Source: UBA5336 sp964415675 (lineage in GTDB: Bacteria > Pseudomonadota > Alphaproteobacteria > Caulobacterales > Hyphomonadaceae). From it: a stretch of 64,000 nt of DNA. The stretch is taken from contig CAYQBG010000010.1 in the NCBI GenBank assembly GCA_964415675.1, positions 62,001 through 126,000 on the forward strand, in the 5' to 3' direction. A model generated the notes under the pieces. It was not told the DNA's origin, searched no databases, and worked only from the letters and a program-made list of their open reading frames with translations. The translations under genes were made by a program, and so were the position numbers. Position 1 is the first letter of the stretch. Each line of letters opens with the position of its first letter. Positions 38,231 to 47,605 of this stretch are shown here, one piece after another.

Positions 38231-40897
38231 TCAGAAACGGTCAAGCAGGCGTTCGAGATATTCGCGCTCGTCTTCATCTTCCGTTTCGTCGAACCGGCGG
38301 CGCAATTCTTCCAAAATGTCCAAGGCGCGCTGGCGTTCGGATTCTTCGGGAATGGTAACATCATTGCCGATACCGGGACCGCCATTCAGTGGCCGGCCGA
38401 ACGGATCCTGATTTGCGTTTTCGCGGCCGTCCTCGGCCCGCAGGCTATCGAGAGCTTCGGCCAGCTCGGCTGAGAGGTCGCGAAGCTCTCTCGTGGCCTC
38501 GTCCTGCAATCGTTCGGCCATGCCCAGATTGCCACGGTCGAGCTCACGCGCGGCGCGGTCCTGAAGCCGGCGTATCGCGTCAAGCGTTCCGCGCTCATTC
38601 TCGCCGAGCGCGCCGAAGCCGCGCCGTTCCGGGCCATCGCCGGTGCCGGCCTCGCCGCCTTCGGTCTCGCCATCAGCAAAGCGGCCGGTCTCCTCAGCCA
38701 GGCCGCGCTGGCGGTCGCCGAGGCCGCCGCCCTCTCCTTCGCCCGGCTCACCGCGCTGTTCGTCGTCTCCTTCGCCTTGCCCGTCGCCCTGCGTGAAAGG
38801 ATCGCGCGGGCCGAACGGCGAGGGCTGAGTGCCGCGTCCGCCCTCGCGGCGTTGCTCGCTGAGCGTGTCATCGTTCAGCTCGCGCTGTTCACGCAAAAGG
38901 TCTGAAAGACGTTCGATTGCGTCGCTCATTTCGCGCTCTTCCTGCGACATGTCTTCCTCGGCATTCTCATCGCCGCCTTCGCCACCGGGCATGCCGGGGA
39001 AGCCGCCATCGCCATTGCCCCCCTGCTGGAATTCGAGGTTTTCGAGCATATTGGTGATATCTGACAGGAGCTGGCGGGCCTGGTCGCTGGCCCCGGTGTC
39101 GGCCAGCTCTTCAAGCGCGTCGAGCATGTCCTGGAAATCGCTTCCGCCAAGGCCCGGTCCGGCCTGCTGTTCCATATCGCTCTGGTTCGGCGCTTCCGGC
39201 AGTCCGTTGGCAATGGCTTCAGCCATCTTGGCGGCCAGGTAATTGTTCGCGGCTTCCTTGAAGGCTTCCATCAGGCGGCGAATCTCGTCTTCCGACGCCC
39301 CGTCGCGCAGGGCCTGTTCGAGAGCCTTTTTTGCCGCAAGCAGGGCGCGCAGTGCATCGGCGGCGCTGCCATATTCGGCTTTCAGTGCCACCGCCCAGAG
39401 GATCGGCTCGACACTGTCGGCCCCGGCCTTGTCAGGCGCCGTTTCAAGCAGTGAATGCGCCATTCGCAATCCGAAATACACCGAACGGTCGCGGAAATAG
39501 TTTTCCGGTTCGAATGTCAGCGCGTCGAGCATGAGTGCGGCGCGTTTCACACCCTCTGGCGCATGTGCGAGGCGTTGCGCGGCGGCGGTATTGATGTCTT
39601 CCTGGCGCAGCGCACCGGGATTGGAGGGAATGTCCTCATAGGCCCGCGGTTCGCGCAGAACCGTGACGCGGGCTTCCTGCGCCGCCTTTGCGAGCGGCTG
39701 CAGGAAGAGTTTTTCCGGCAAGATGAAAGGCACGCTGTCGCTGACACCCTCCTGTCCGGCGGCGTCAGTCGCAACGAGCTGAACATTGACTGGCAGGCCG
39801 GCCCAGCGGTGGCGAGTCGCATCAATCTCGGCAGTATCCTCGGGCGCGCGGCGGTCAAGACCGATAATATCGACGGGCAGGCGGTCCTCGGCTTCTGGAG
39901 CAGCCGGGTGAGGCTCGCGCAGCGAGATCCGCAGCTCAAGGGCTTCGATCCCGTAATCGTCCGACGCCGTCCAGTCGAATGCCATATTGTCAGTCTCGGT
40001 CAGTTCCGGCAGCGTGGCAAAACTTACTGTGGGCGGTTCATCCGGCGAGGCTAGAACCTGCCAGGCGGCGCGCTCACCCCACCAGTGCACCGATAGCCGC
40101 GTGTCGCCGGTGATTTCGGCGGTGATTTCATAAGCGCCATCAGGGGTAGTGGCAAAGCGCTCGGCAGTGGTGCCCGCTGCGTCTTCACGTTTCAGCCGGG
40201 GCGCTGAGCGCGAAAACGCCCGGAATGTGGCAACGGCGCCGGCGGGCACCCGGATGTCGTCCATCTGCGCTTCAAGAAAGACCGGCGGTTTGCCCGAATA
40301 GTCCGGTGGCGTGATCCAGGCTTCTATGGTCAGGTCATCGGCGCCGGCAAGCGCGCCGAGATCCGGCAGGACTGCGCGTTTCAGCCGGCCTGGCGCTTCC
40401 GAGCCAGCATAGGCCGCAAGCCCGATCAGGGCCAGCGGCACCAGGAAGCGCAGGAAAGCGGGATCGCGTCGACGCCATTGAGCCGTCAGCTGTGGAACCC
40501 TGAGCCCGGCCGCCGCTTCGGCAAGCCGTTTCGAGTGTGCCCGCCAGAGCGACTGGCCGTCGGGCGCCGGGCGGGCAGGGCGGTCGGACAAGCCTGTGAT
40601 CGGGCGCAGGTCCGATTGCCGGTCCAGAAGGGCCACCGCCTCTTCGCGCGGAGTACGCCGATAGCGGCGCAGGCTTCGTATGAACAGCAACACAGCGCCC
40701 AGACAGCCAAAAAGGCTCAAACCCGCAGCCAGGTCCGGGGCGAGGCGGTCAATCGCACCTGTGAGCGCCAGCGCAAGGAAGAGCGCCACAAAGGCGAGGA
40801 AAGGCCACCAGGCCTGCCACAGTGCAAGCCTGCCCAGCCGTGCGCGGGTCGCTGCAATGCGGCGAGAAAGGCCGGGGATCGTGGTCAGGTCAGCCAA
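38231..40897 (-). CDS. TIGR02302/DUF4175 membrane protein
   Basis: 888 residues. Three membrane segments in the first 175 residues (about 28-48, 56-76, 150-170) precede a large periplasmic region with beta-rich segments (DDLTIEAWITPPDYSGKPPVFLE) and a C-terminal third that is glutamate-, glycine- and glutamine-rich with long charged helices. This order (helical bundle, TPPAYT-like motif, low-complexity tail) defines TIGR02302, a family restricted to alphaproteobacteria. Function unknown; its location after lysA is the usual one. The gene overlaps lysA by 13 bases. Confidence 0.9.
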   Translation of the reverse strand: MADLTTIPGLSRRIAATRARLGRLALWQAWWPFLAFVALFLALALTGAIDRLAPDLAAGLSLFGCLGAVLLFIRSLRRYRRTPREEAVALLDRQSDLRPITGLSDRPARPAPDGQSLWRAHSKRLAEAAAGLRVPQLTAQWRRRDPAFLRFLVPLALIGLAAYAGSEAPGRLKRAVLPDLGALAGADDLTIEAWITPPDYSGKPPVFLEAQMDDIRVPAGAVATFRAFSRSAPRLKREDAAGTTAERFATTPDGAYEITAEITGDTRLSVHWWGERAAWQVLASPDEPPTVSFATLPELTETDNMAFDWTASDDYGIEALELRISLREPHPAAPEAEDRLPVDIIGLDRRAPEDTAEIDATRHRWAGLPVNVQLVATDAAGQEGVSDSVPFILPEKLFLQPLAKAAQEARVTVLREPRAYEDIPSNPGALRQEDINTAAAQRLAHAPEGVKRAALMLDALTFEPENYFRDRSVYFGLRMAHSLLETAPDKAGADSVEPILWAVALKAEYGSAADALRALLAAKKALEQALRDGASEDEIRRLMEAFKEAANNYLAAKMAEAIANGLPEAPNQSDMEQQAGPGLGGSDFQDMLDALEELADTGASDQARQLLSDITNMLENLEFQQGGNGDGGFPGMPGGEGGDENAEEDMSQEEREMSDAIERLSDLLREQRELNDDTLSEQRREGGRGTQPSPFGPRDPFTQGDGQGEGDDEQRGEPGEGEGGGLGDRQRGLAEETGRFADGETEGGEAGTGDGPERRGFGALGENERGTLDAIRRLQDRAARELDRGNLGMAERLQDEATRELRDLSAELAEALDSLRAEDGRENANQDPFGRPLNGGPGIGNDVTIPEESERQRALDILEELRRRFDETEDEDEREYLERLLDRF

Positions 40898-42150
40898 TCG
40901 GGAAGGTCTTCCTGCTGTATCATTTCTTCAAAACTGGGCCGGCGGCGGACAATGTCGAACCTGTCGCCATCGACCAGGACTTCCGGCACCAATGGCCTTG
41001 CATTATACTGTGACGACAAAACGGCACCATAGGCGCCTGCAGACATGAAAGCGAGCCGTTCGCCAGGTCGCAGCGCCGGCAGGGTTCGGCCGATCGCAAA
41101 CTTGTCTGTCGATTCGCATATCGGTCCGACAATGTCATAGGTTGCCATCGGCGCGGAGGGGGCAGGTTCGGCAAGCGGCAGGACATCATGGTGCGCATCA
41201 TAGAGCGCCGGGCGCATCAGGTCATTCATACCGGCATCAACAATCAGGAATGACCGGTCCGGCGCCGCCTTCAGATAGAGAGCCTCGCTCAGCAGGACGC
41301 CAGCATTGCCCATGATGACGCGCCCGGGCTCCAGGATGACCTCAACATCAAACCCGCCAATGACCTCGCGGATCATCTGCGCATAGTCGGCGGGCGGGGC
41401 CGGGTTTTCGTCATCGCGATAGGGGATGGCAAGGCCGCCGCCGACATCGATCCGACTTATGGCATGGCCGCGTTCACGCAGCGTCCTCGCCAGTCCGACG
41501 GTTTTTTCGAAGGCTGCGCGCATCGGGGCAAGGTCGCCGATCTGTGAGCCGATATGCACATCCACGCCGGTGACGCGGATACCCGGCAGGCGACCGGCGG
41601 TATCATAAAGGCTATCTGCCTTGTTCCAGGCGACACCAAACTTGTCGCCGGCCTTCCCGGTCGAAATATTGGGATGCCCCCCTGCCGCGACATCTGGATT
41701 GACGCGGATCGCGATGGGAGCAGTGCGACCGGTCGCTGCGGCGACTTCGGAAAGGGCCTGCAATTCGCCGGCGCTTTCCACATTGAACTGATGGATGCCT
41801 TCGTTCAGTGCGAGGGCCATGTCGTGCCGGGTCTTGCCAACACCGGAAAACACGATGCGGTCGGCCGGAATCCCGGCGGCCCGCGCGCGCTTCAGTTCGC
41901 CGCCGGAGACCACATCGGCCCCGCAGCCGAGCCGGGCAAGAGTGGCCAGGATGGCAAGATTTCCATTAGCCTTGACCGAATAGGCTATCAGGCTTGGTAC
42001 ATCGGTAAAAGCCTGCTCGATCACGCGGACATGTCGGGTCAGGGTCGCGGTTGAATAGACATAGCACGGAGTACCCACCTGATCGGCGATGGCCGACAGG
42101 GGGACATTTTCGCAGTGCAGTTCGCCGTCGCGATAATGGAAATGATGCAT
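40885..42150 (-). CDS. lysA: Diaminopimelate decarboxylase
   Basis: Converts meso-diaminopimelate to L-lysine. 421 residues, fold-type III PLP enzyme. PLP lysine K60 sits in LIAYSVKANGN; GGELKRAR, HIGSQIGDL, VDVGGGLAIPY-type (IDVGGGLAIPYR), EPGR and PICESTDKF are the substrate- and PLP-binding segments. It lies downstream of argH and two lipoprotein genes on the same strand, an arrangement common in alphaproteobacteria, so arginine and lysine biosynthesis steps share the transcript. Confidence 0.96.
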   Translation of the reverse strand: MHHFHYRDGELHCENVPLSAIADQVGTPCYVYSTATLTRHVRVIEQAFTDVPSLIAYSVKANGNLAILATLARLGCGADVVSGGELKRARAAGIPADRIVFSGVGKTRHDMALALNEGIHQFNVESAGELQALSEVAAATGRTAPIAIRVNPDVAAGGHPNISTGKAGDKFGVAWNKADSLYDTAGRLPGIRVTGVDVHIGSQIGDLAPMRAAFEKTVGLARTLRERGHAISRIDVGGGLAIPYRDDENPAPPADYAQMIREVIGGFDVEVILEPGRVIMGNAGVLLSEALYLKAAPDRSFLIVDAGMNDLMRPALYDAHHDVLPLAEPAPSAPMATYDIVGPICESTDKFAIGRTLPALRPGERLAFMSAGAYGAVLSSQYNARPLVPEVLVDGDRFDIVRRRPSFEEMIQQEDLPDWLT

Positions 42151-42162
42151 TCGGCGCGCTTA

Positions 42163-42417
42163 TCAGCCCGGTCGCGGCTCGTCGATACCGGCTTCGTCTA
42201 CCGGGCGGCTGGGGGAGGCATACGGGATCTCGCCACCAAACCTGTTGATCCGGGGCCCATCCTGGCTTCTGTCGACAAATTCCACGGGCGCGTCGATTGG
42301 AATGTCATGGCCATAGCTGGGCTCAGACATGATGCGCGTTTGTGTCGGTCCGGCACAGCCTGCTGCCAGTCCCAACGCTGCCAGCAGGCAGCCAATCCCC
42401 AGATAGCGATGGCGCAT
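42163..42417 (-). CDS. Small lipoprotein of unknown function
   Basis: 84 residues with a clear lipoprotein signal (LLAALGLAAGCAG, lipidated cysteine 21). The mature part is short, polar and without recognised domains (EPSYGHDIPIDAPVEFVDRS). It sits between the LptM-like gene and lysA with gaps of 6 and 12 bases, so it is in the operon. I do not recognise a family. Confidence 0.6.
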   Translation of the reverse strand: MRHRYLGIGCLLAALGLAAGCAGPTQTRIMSEPSYGHDIPIDAPVEFVDRSQDGPRINRFGGEIPYASPSRPVDEAGIDEPRPG

Positions 42418-42423
42418 TGTCCG

Positions 42424-42690
42424 TTATCCTCCCGGCCCGCCTAGCAGTTCGTCTTCAGCGTTCGGCGCGGCATCTCCATCTTCGCCATCAGTCTCGTCGA
42501 AATCACCGAGCGTGTCATCATCGTCCAGCCCGGTATCGACGCGGCGATTGGGCAGGTCAGCTTCGCCGCGTTCGTTCGGATCGCCAAACAGCGGATCGGG
42601 CCGGGCGAGATCGCCCTGCAGCCCACAGGCAGAAAGGCCGGCCAGCAGGCTGGCGGCGATGATGGTTCGGGCGAATATTACCGGTCTCAT
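42424..42690 (-). CDS. lptM: LptM-like lipoprotein
   Basis: 88 residues from the ATG at 42690, which overlaps the argH stop (ATGA). Lipobox LSAC with cysteine 22 is followed by GLQGDLARPDPLF, the short C-G-X-X-G-X-L-X-X-P pattern of LptM/YifL. In E. coli LptM helps mature the LptD translocon for lipopolysaccharide export. The rest is an acidic, probably unstructured tail (DDDDTLGDFDETDGEDGD). Location between argH and lysA is conserved. The symbol is by motif and synteny. Confidence 0.72.
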   Translation of the reverse strand: MRPVIFARTIIAASLLAGLSACGLQGDLARPDPLFGDPNERGEADLPNRRVDTGLDDDDTLGDFDETDGEDGDAAPNAEDELLGGPGG

Positions 42691-44102
42691 GACGTTTCCA
42701 ATCCAAGTCGTTGTTGCCATTGTGCCACCTGTTCGCGCACGCGAACAGGGGCGGTGCCGCCGAGCGAGATGCGGCTCGCCACCGAGCGCGCGGGGGTGAG
42801 CACATCGAAGACGGCCTGCGTAATTCCTGCATGAACGGCCTGCATGTCTTCCAATGACAAATCGGAAAGGTCGGCGCCTTTGGACTCGGCCAGGGCGACA
42901 AGGGCGCCAGTCACATGGTGGGCCTCACGGAAGGGCAGGGCCAGTTCGCGCACCAGCCAGTCGGCAAGATCGGTGGCGGTGGAAAACCCCCTCCCGGCCG
43001 CAGCGGCCAGCGCGTCGGGATGGAAAGCGATGGTTTCTATCATTCCACGCATGGCCCTGGCGCACAGGTCAAATGTGTCAAAGGCCGCAAAGGTCAGGGC
43101 CTTGTCGTCCTGGAGATCCTTGGCATAGGCCAGCGGCAGCGCCTTGACCGCGCCCTGAAGACTTGCAAACTGCCCGGCAATGAGCGCCGCCTTGGCTCGT
43201 ACCAGTTCTGCCGCGTCAGGATTGCGCTTCTGCGGCATGATCGAGGACCCGGTCGACCATTCGTCCGACAGGCTGGCAAAGCCGAACTGGGCAGAGGTCC
43301 ACAGCACAATCTCTTCCGCGAGCCTCGACAGATGCGTGGCGGCGATAGACAGGGATGCCAGCGCTTCAAGCGCAAAGTCGCGGGCCGACACGGCATCCAG
43401 CGAGTTTGCCATTGGCCGTGAAAAGCCGAGCGCCTCGGCGGTCATGTCACGGTCGATTGGAAAGCCGGTTCCGGCGAGCGCCGCCGCGCCGAGAGGGCTT
43501 TCATTCGCCCGCATGGCGCAATCGGCAAGACGGGCCCGGTCGCGGCCGGCCATCTCGACATAGGCGAGAAGGTGATGACCCAGCGTGACTGGCTGTGCGG
43601 TCTGGAGATGCGTGAAGCCGGGCATGACCGTTTCGACATGACCTTCGGCACGCCGGACCAGGGCGCACTGCAATTCCGCAAGGCGGGTGCTGGCCTCGGC
43701 CAGGGCGCCGCGCACCCAGAGCCGGAAATCGGTGACCACCTGATCATTACGCGAGCGGGCCGTGTGCAACCGCCCCGCCGGTTCCCCGATAAGCGCCTTG
43801 AGCCGCGCTTCAATATTCATGTGAATGTCTTCGAGCGCCCTGTCATAGGGGAAAACGCCTGTGCGGATCTCTTCGGCAATGATGTCGAGGCCGGACTGGA
43901 TGGCGTCATTGTCATCGGCGTCGATGATGTCCATCTCGGCCAGCATGTCGGCATGGGCACGCGAACCGGCAATGTCTTCATGCGCCAGGCGCCGGTCGAT
44001 ATCGATGGAGGCATTGATCGCTTCCATGATGTCTGACGGGCTTGCGGCAAAGCGTCCGCCCCAGATTTCCTGGCTCTTTTGGTTTCTTGCCGCCATATGC
44101 AT
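42687..44102 (-). CDS. argH: Argininosuccinate lyase
   Basis: Last step of arginine biosynthesis: argininosuccinate to arginine and fumarate. 471 residues. WGGRF at the start, HTARSRNDQVVTD, TGFPIDRDMTAE and the superfamily signature GSSIMPQKRNPD are all present, with the catalytic serine in that last motif. Of two in-frame ATGs (44102 and 44096) the first is preferred because GAGGG lies at a better distance. Divergent from the TlpA-like gene with a 29-base gap. Confidence 0.97.
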   Translation of the reverse strand: MHMAARNQKSQEIWGGRFAASPSDIMEAINASIDIDRRLAHEDIAGSRAHADMLAEMDIIDADDNDAIQSGLDIIAEEIRTGVFPYDRALEDIHMNIEARLKALIGEPAGRLHTARSRNDQVVTDFRLWVRGALAEASTRLAELQCALVRRAEGHVETVMPGFTHLQTAQPVTLGHHLLAYVEMAGRDRARLADCAMRANESPLGAAALAGTGFPIDRDMTAEALGFSRPMANSLDAVSARDFALEALASLSIAATHLSRLAEEIVLWTSAQFGFASLSDEWSTGSSIMPQKRNPDAAELVRAKAALIAGQFASLQGAVKALPLAYAKDLQDDKALTFAAFDTFDLCARAMRGMIETIAFHPDALAAAAGRGFSTATDLADWLVRELALPFREAHHVTGALVALAESKGADLSDLSLEDMQAVHAGITQAVFDVLTPARSVASRISLGGTAPVRVREQVAQWQQRLGLETS

Positions 44103-44131
44103 TCTCGACCCTCATAGAACCCGCCGGAGAC

Positions 44132-44737
44132 ATGCCGGACATGCCGACCTCAGTCACCCGTTATGTTTACCTCAGCCTGTTTGTGGTCGCAGGGCTTGCA
44201 ATTGTCTATGCCCTCCTGTCGGCGGCCGGTGGTGGTCAGGGCGGCCAACGCCTTGACCGGTTTGCGGTCGAAGATATGTCGCAGCTCGATTTTGCGAAGT
44301 CTGGGGAGCCTGCGCCAGAGTCCGGATTTTCAGGCCCCGAAGGCAGAATCGTTCAGTTCGCTGATTTCCGCGGACGTACGGTCCTGGTGAATTTCTGGGC
44401 CACCTGGTGTGGGCCGTGCGAACGGGAAATGCCCCATCTCGGCGCTTTGCAGACGGCCCGCGGCGGGGAGGATTTCGAAGTTGTCGCCATCAGTATCGAT
44501 GAGTCCGATGACGAGGATTATGCCCGCCGCCGGCTGGATGAACTCACTGGCGGTGTGCTTGATTTCTACCATGCGCCGCCATCGGACTGGGAAGTGGTCT
44601 ACAGCTCCGGTGTGAGCGGCTTTCCAACGACAATCGTCTATGATGGCGAGGGACGCGAAGTGGCCCGGCTCGCTGGTGAAGCGCCGTGGTCGGACAGCCT
44701 GGCGCTTGCATTTGTCGATGAAATTCTGGGGCGCTAG
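44132..44737 (+). CDS. TlpA-family membrane-anchored thioredoxin
   Basis: 201 residues from the ATG at 44132. One N-terminal membrane span (YVYLSLFVVAGLAIVYALL) anchors a periplasmic thioredoxin domain with the redox motif WCGPC in FWATWCGPCEREMP and a cis-proline in VSGFPTTIVYD. TlpA/CcmG-type proteins reduce cysteines of apocytochromes or of the CuA site of cytochrome oxidase. The divergent argH neighbour is common in alphaproteobacteria. A second Met nine bases later is an alternative start. Confidence 0.9.
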   Translation: MPDMPTSVTRYVYLSLFVVAGLAIVYALLSAAGGGQGGQRLDRFAVEDMSQLDFAKSGEPAPESGFSGPEGRIVQFADFRGRTVLVNFWATWCGPCEREMPHLGALQTARGGEDFEVVAISIDESDDEDYARRRLDELTGGVLDFYHAPPSDWEVVYSSGVSGFPTTIVYDGEGREVARLAGEAPWSDSLALAFVDEILGR

Positions 44738-44876
44738 TCCGGGCCTGGTCACATGCCGGGATTTCGGGTTGACCGCCGGGGGCAAAGCTTGCGACCCTTA
44801 GGGAAACTGCGCGGAAGAGGCTTGGGTTACATGCCCGCCGCGCATCAACCCACCCCGCGCCTACAGGACAATTCCC

Positions 44877-45314
44877 ATGCAAACCGCGAAACAGGGCGAT
44901 ACCGTCCTTGTCGATTATACTGTGCAAACCAGCGATGGCCGTGTGGTCGGCGGGACAGACGAGAACGGGCCGCATGAATTGAAGGTTGGCGGCGGCGAAA
45001 TCTTTCCCGAAATCGAAGCCGCGCTTGATGGCATGGCTGTGGGCAGCGAGCAATCGGTTACTGTAACTGCAGAAAATGCCTTCGGCCCGCGCCGTGAGGA
45101 TATGGTCATCCAGATTCCCCGCGACCGGCTGCCGGCCGGCCAGGCGCCCGAGCCAGGTATGACCCTCGCGGCGCAGCAGCAGAATGGCGAGACCGTCAAT
45201 CTCACCATCATTGCGGTCGATGACAGCAATGTCACAGCGGATGGCAACCACCCGCTGGCCGGACAGGACCTGCATTTCGGCCTCAGCCTGCGCGAGATCA
45301 AACCGGCAGCCTGA
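44877..45314 (+). CDS. FKBP-type peptidyl-prolyl isomerase (SlyD-like)
   Basis: 145 residues. The FKBP core is split as in SlyD: GDTVLVDYTVQTSDGRVV at the start, then KVGGGEIFPEIEAALDGM and, after an inserted domain of about 55 residues (AFGPRREDMVIQIPRD...), a return to the FKBP fold with NHPLAGQDLHFGLSLREI. The insert corresponds to the IF chaperone domain. The His-rich metal-binding tail of E. coli SlyD is absent. Acts as a folding helper, presumably cytoplasmic because no signal peptide is seen. Confidence 0.93.
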   Translation: MQTAKQGDTVLVDYTVQTSDGRVVGGTDENGPHELKVGGGEIFPEIEAALDGMAVGSEQSVTVTAENAFGPRREDMVIQIPRDRLPAGQAPEPGMTLAAQQQNGETVNLTIIAVDDSNVTADGNHPLAGQDLHFGLSLREIKPAA

Positions 45315-45435
45315 CACGCGTCCGGGCCGGATCAACCGGCACGACGCGTCGGGTGCGCGTGCAACTTGCCTCTTTCGTTCTGGCAGGCCATGAAGGTCTC
45401 AAGTGTTTTCATGGGCGTGTATGCGGGAGAGGGAG

Positions 45436-46641
45436 ATGGCTGAAGCAGCCGTGACAGTCGAGGAGAGCCCGACGGCTCTCCAATATCTGGATCGGGCACT
45501 CGGTGGCCTGCGCGAGGTGGGCCTGGCGCCCAAAAAGGCCAAGAAGTCCCCGGCGCCGATCGTCGCCCTGCTTGAGCAGATCAGCGATCTTGACGAAACG
45601 CGGGTCGCTGCGATCGCGCGCACGCTCGACGAAATGAGCCGGTTCAACGAGGTGGTCCGCGAACAGGTCGCCGGGATGAATGTCGGCGAGCGCTATGAGG
45701 GTATCACTGCAGCATTCAATTCCATTCGCGACGATGCGAAATCCATGGTCGATCAGTACAAGGACGGCAAGATTTCGACCATGGAGCGGGTCTCAAATGT
45801 CTGGATGAAGATGACCCGCGGGGATATCGCGACACGCTTCGACAAGATCCGCGACCTCTATCTGGAAGTGCAGGAAGATACTCATGACCAGATCGAGCGC
45901 GAACACGCGATCCTGGAAGCCTATCTCGACTTCCGCGGCGCGCTGAAACAGTCGGAAGTCATGGCGCTGGAAGTGCTCGAAGTCGCTGAAGGCAAGCTCC
46001 AGGGCGCCCGTGAGGCCGTCAATGCGGCCGTGGCAAAGGCCGCCGGCTATCTTGGCGAGGATCCCGCCCAGCGCTCCAGGCTGGAGCTGACCCGAGACGA
46101 GAAACTGCGCGAGCTGCAGGCCGAGGAGAAGCGTTATCAGGTCTGCAAGGACCTCGCGGACAATATCACCATTGGTTACAACACCTCTGAAGTGATCATG
46201 GCCCGGCTGGTCCAGACGACACATGCCAAGGAGCGGATCTACGCCCAGTCGGTCAGCTTCTTTGGCACCAATGAAATCGTCCTCACCGCACTCACCGCTT
46301 CATTCACCGGCATGCACGGCCTGCATGAAAGCACCGAGACGCTGAACGCCATGAAGAAAGGCGTCGATCAGTCGCTGGAAGTGCTGGCCGATATCGGCAC
46401 CGAGGTCCAGGAAGCGGCCACAAAGGCCGGGTACGGGCCAACCGTGTCGGCCGCTTCGGTCAAGGTGCTTGTCGATAGTGTGGTATCCTATCAGGAGCGT
46501 AGCCTTGCGATTATCGAGGAAATGCGCACCCTCGCCACAAAGAATTCCGAGGAAATCCGCGAGGCGGTCGAAGACGGAAAGCGCCGGATCACAAAGCTGG
46601 TCGAGCAGGGAGCCGCGGCGGCCCTGCTGCCCAAACAGTAG
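45436..46641 (+). CDS. TelA-like protein (toxic anion resistance family)
   Basis: 401 residues from the ATG at 45436, preceded by GGGAGAGGGAG. Almost wholly alpha-helical and charged; the family body includes YLDFRGALKQSEVMALEVLE, VCKDLADNITIGYNTSEVIMARLVQTTHAKERIY and VLVDSVVSYQERSLAIIEEMR. TelA homologues occur in tellurite-resistance and cell-envelope-stress loci, but their biochemical role is not established. It starts a three-gene operon with gaps of 6 and 4 bases to the next genes. Confidence 0.8.
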   Translation: MAEAAVTVEESPTALQYLDRALGGLREVGLAPKKAKKSPAPIVALLEQISDLDETRVAAIARTLDEMSRFNEVVREQVAGMNVGERYEGITAAFNSIRDDAKSMVDQYKDGKISTMERVSNVWMKMTRGDIATRFDKIRDLYLEVQEDTHDQIEREHAILEAYLDFRGALKQSEVMALEVLEVAEGKLQGAREAVNAAVAKAAGYLGEDPAQRSRLELTRDEKLRELQAEEKRYQVCKDLADNITIGYNTSEVIMARLVQTTHAKERIYAQSVSFFGTNEIVLTALTASFTGMHGLHESTETLNAMKKGVDQSLEVLADIGTEVQEAATKAGYGPTVSAASVKVLVDSVVSYQERSLAIIEEMRTLATKNSEEIREAVEDGKRRITKLVEQGAAAALLPKQ

Positions 46642-46647
46642 GCTGCG

Positions 46648-47601
46648 ATGGTCAAGGCCGAAAGTGCCCCTGCCCCCGCCTCCCGGCAGGAAGGGCTTGA
46701 TGACGTCCTCATGGCGATGGACGTGGTCGATACACTGCGCCATCGCGAGCAGATCTTCCGCCGTGAAATGGACAGCGAGGGCCGTGAGGCGGAACTCGTC
46801 GCCCGGTTAAAGGAGATCTATGCTGCTCAGGGCATGGACGTGCCTGAACGGGTGATCCGCGAAGGCGTCGCGGCGATGGCCGACCGCCGGTTCTCCCATG
46901 AGCCTGCGAGGCCGGGCCTGCGGCGCCGGCTGGCGATCATCTATGTCACGCGCGCGCGCTGGTGGAAGCGTGTGGCGGCGGGGTTGTCCGGGCTCATAGC
47001 CTTTGCTGCGATCTGGCAGTTTGGCGTGGTTGCCCCGCGAGAGGCGCGCCAGGAAAACCTGCGCGTCGAATTGCAGGAAGCGCTGCCGGCAGAACTTACG
47101 CAGGCGGCCAATGGCGCTCGCGATGTGGCCACGGGCGAGGCCGGGCGCGCTCGGATTATCGCGATCGAGCAGGAGGGGCGAACAGCGCTCGAGGCCGAAG
47201 AGCGTGGCGCCGCGCGGGCCGCGATTGCCGAACTCGGTCAGCTCCGGCGCGACCTCACGGCAGTCTATGATGTGCGAGTGGTCTCAAGGCCGGGGGAGCG
47301 GTCAGGCGTGTTTCGGATTCCTGATGATGCACCATTGGCGCGCAATTACTATCTCATCGTGGAGGCCATTGACGGGCGCGGTAAGGCGATAGATGTCCCG
47401 GTGATCAGTGAGGAAACCCAGAGCGTTCACCGCGTCTCGCGCTGGGGCCAGCGCGTCAGCCGGGATGCCTATGATCGAATCGCCGCTGACAAGGCGGATG
47501 ACCAGATCATCCAGGCGGCTGTGATCGGTCGCAAGCCAGCCGGTCGGCTATATCCGGAGTTCAATGTGGCGACGCCCGGCGGCGCCATTGTGGAGTGGTA
47601 G
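46648..47601 (+). CDS. DUF6384 membrane protein
   Basis: 317 residues that match the DUF6384 layout: N-terminal cytoplasmic helices (GLDDVLMAMDVVDTLRHREQIF), one membrane span at about 110-130 (AAGLSGLIAFAAIWQFGV), then a predicted extracytoplasmic part of coiled-coil and a C-terminal beta-rich domain with NYYLIVEAIDGRGKAIDVPV and VHRVSRWGQRV. Function unknown. Six bases after the TelA-like gene and four before the coiled-coil gene, so it is the middle gene of the operon. The membrane span suggests it links the other two products to the membrane. Confidence 0.78.
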   Translation: MVKAESAPAPASRQEGLDDVLMAMDVVDTLRHREQIFRREMDSEGREAELVARLKEIYAAQGMDVPERVIREGVAAMADRRFSHEPARPGLRRRLAIIYVTRARWWKRVAAGLSGLIAFAAIWQFGVVAPREARQENLRVELQEALPAELTQAANGARDVATGEAGRARIIAIEQEGRTALEAEERGAARAAIAELGQLRRDLTAVYDVRVVSRPGERSGVFRIPDDAPLARNYYLIVEAIDGRGKAIDVPVISEETQSVHRVSRWGQRVSRDAYDRIAADKADDQIIQAAVIGRKPAGRLYPEFNVATPGGAIVEW

Positions 47602-47605
47602 GGCG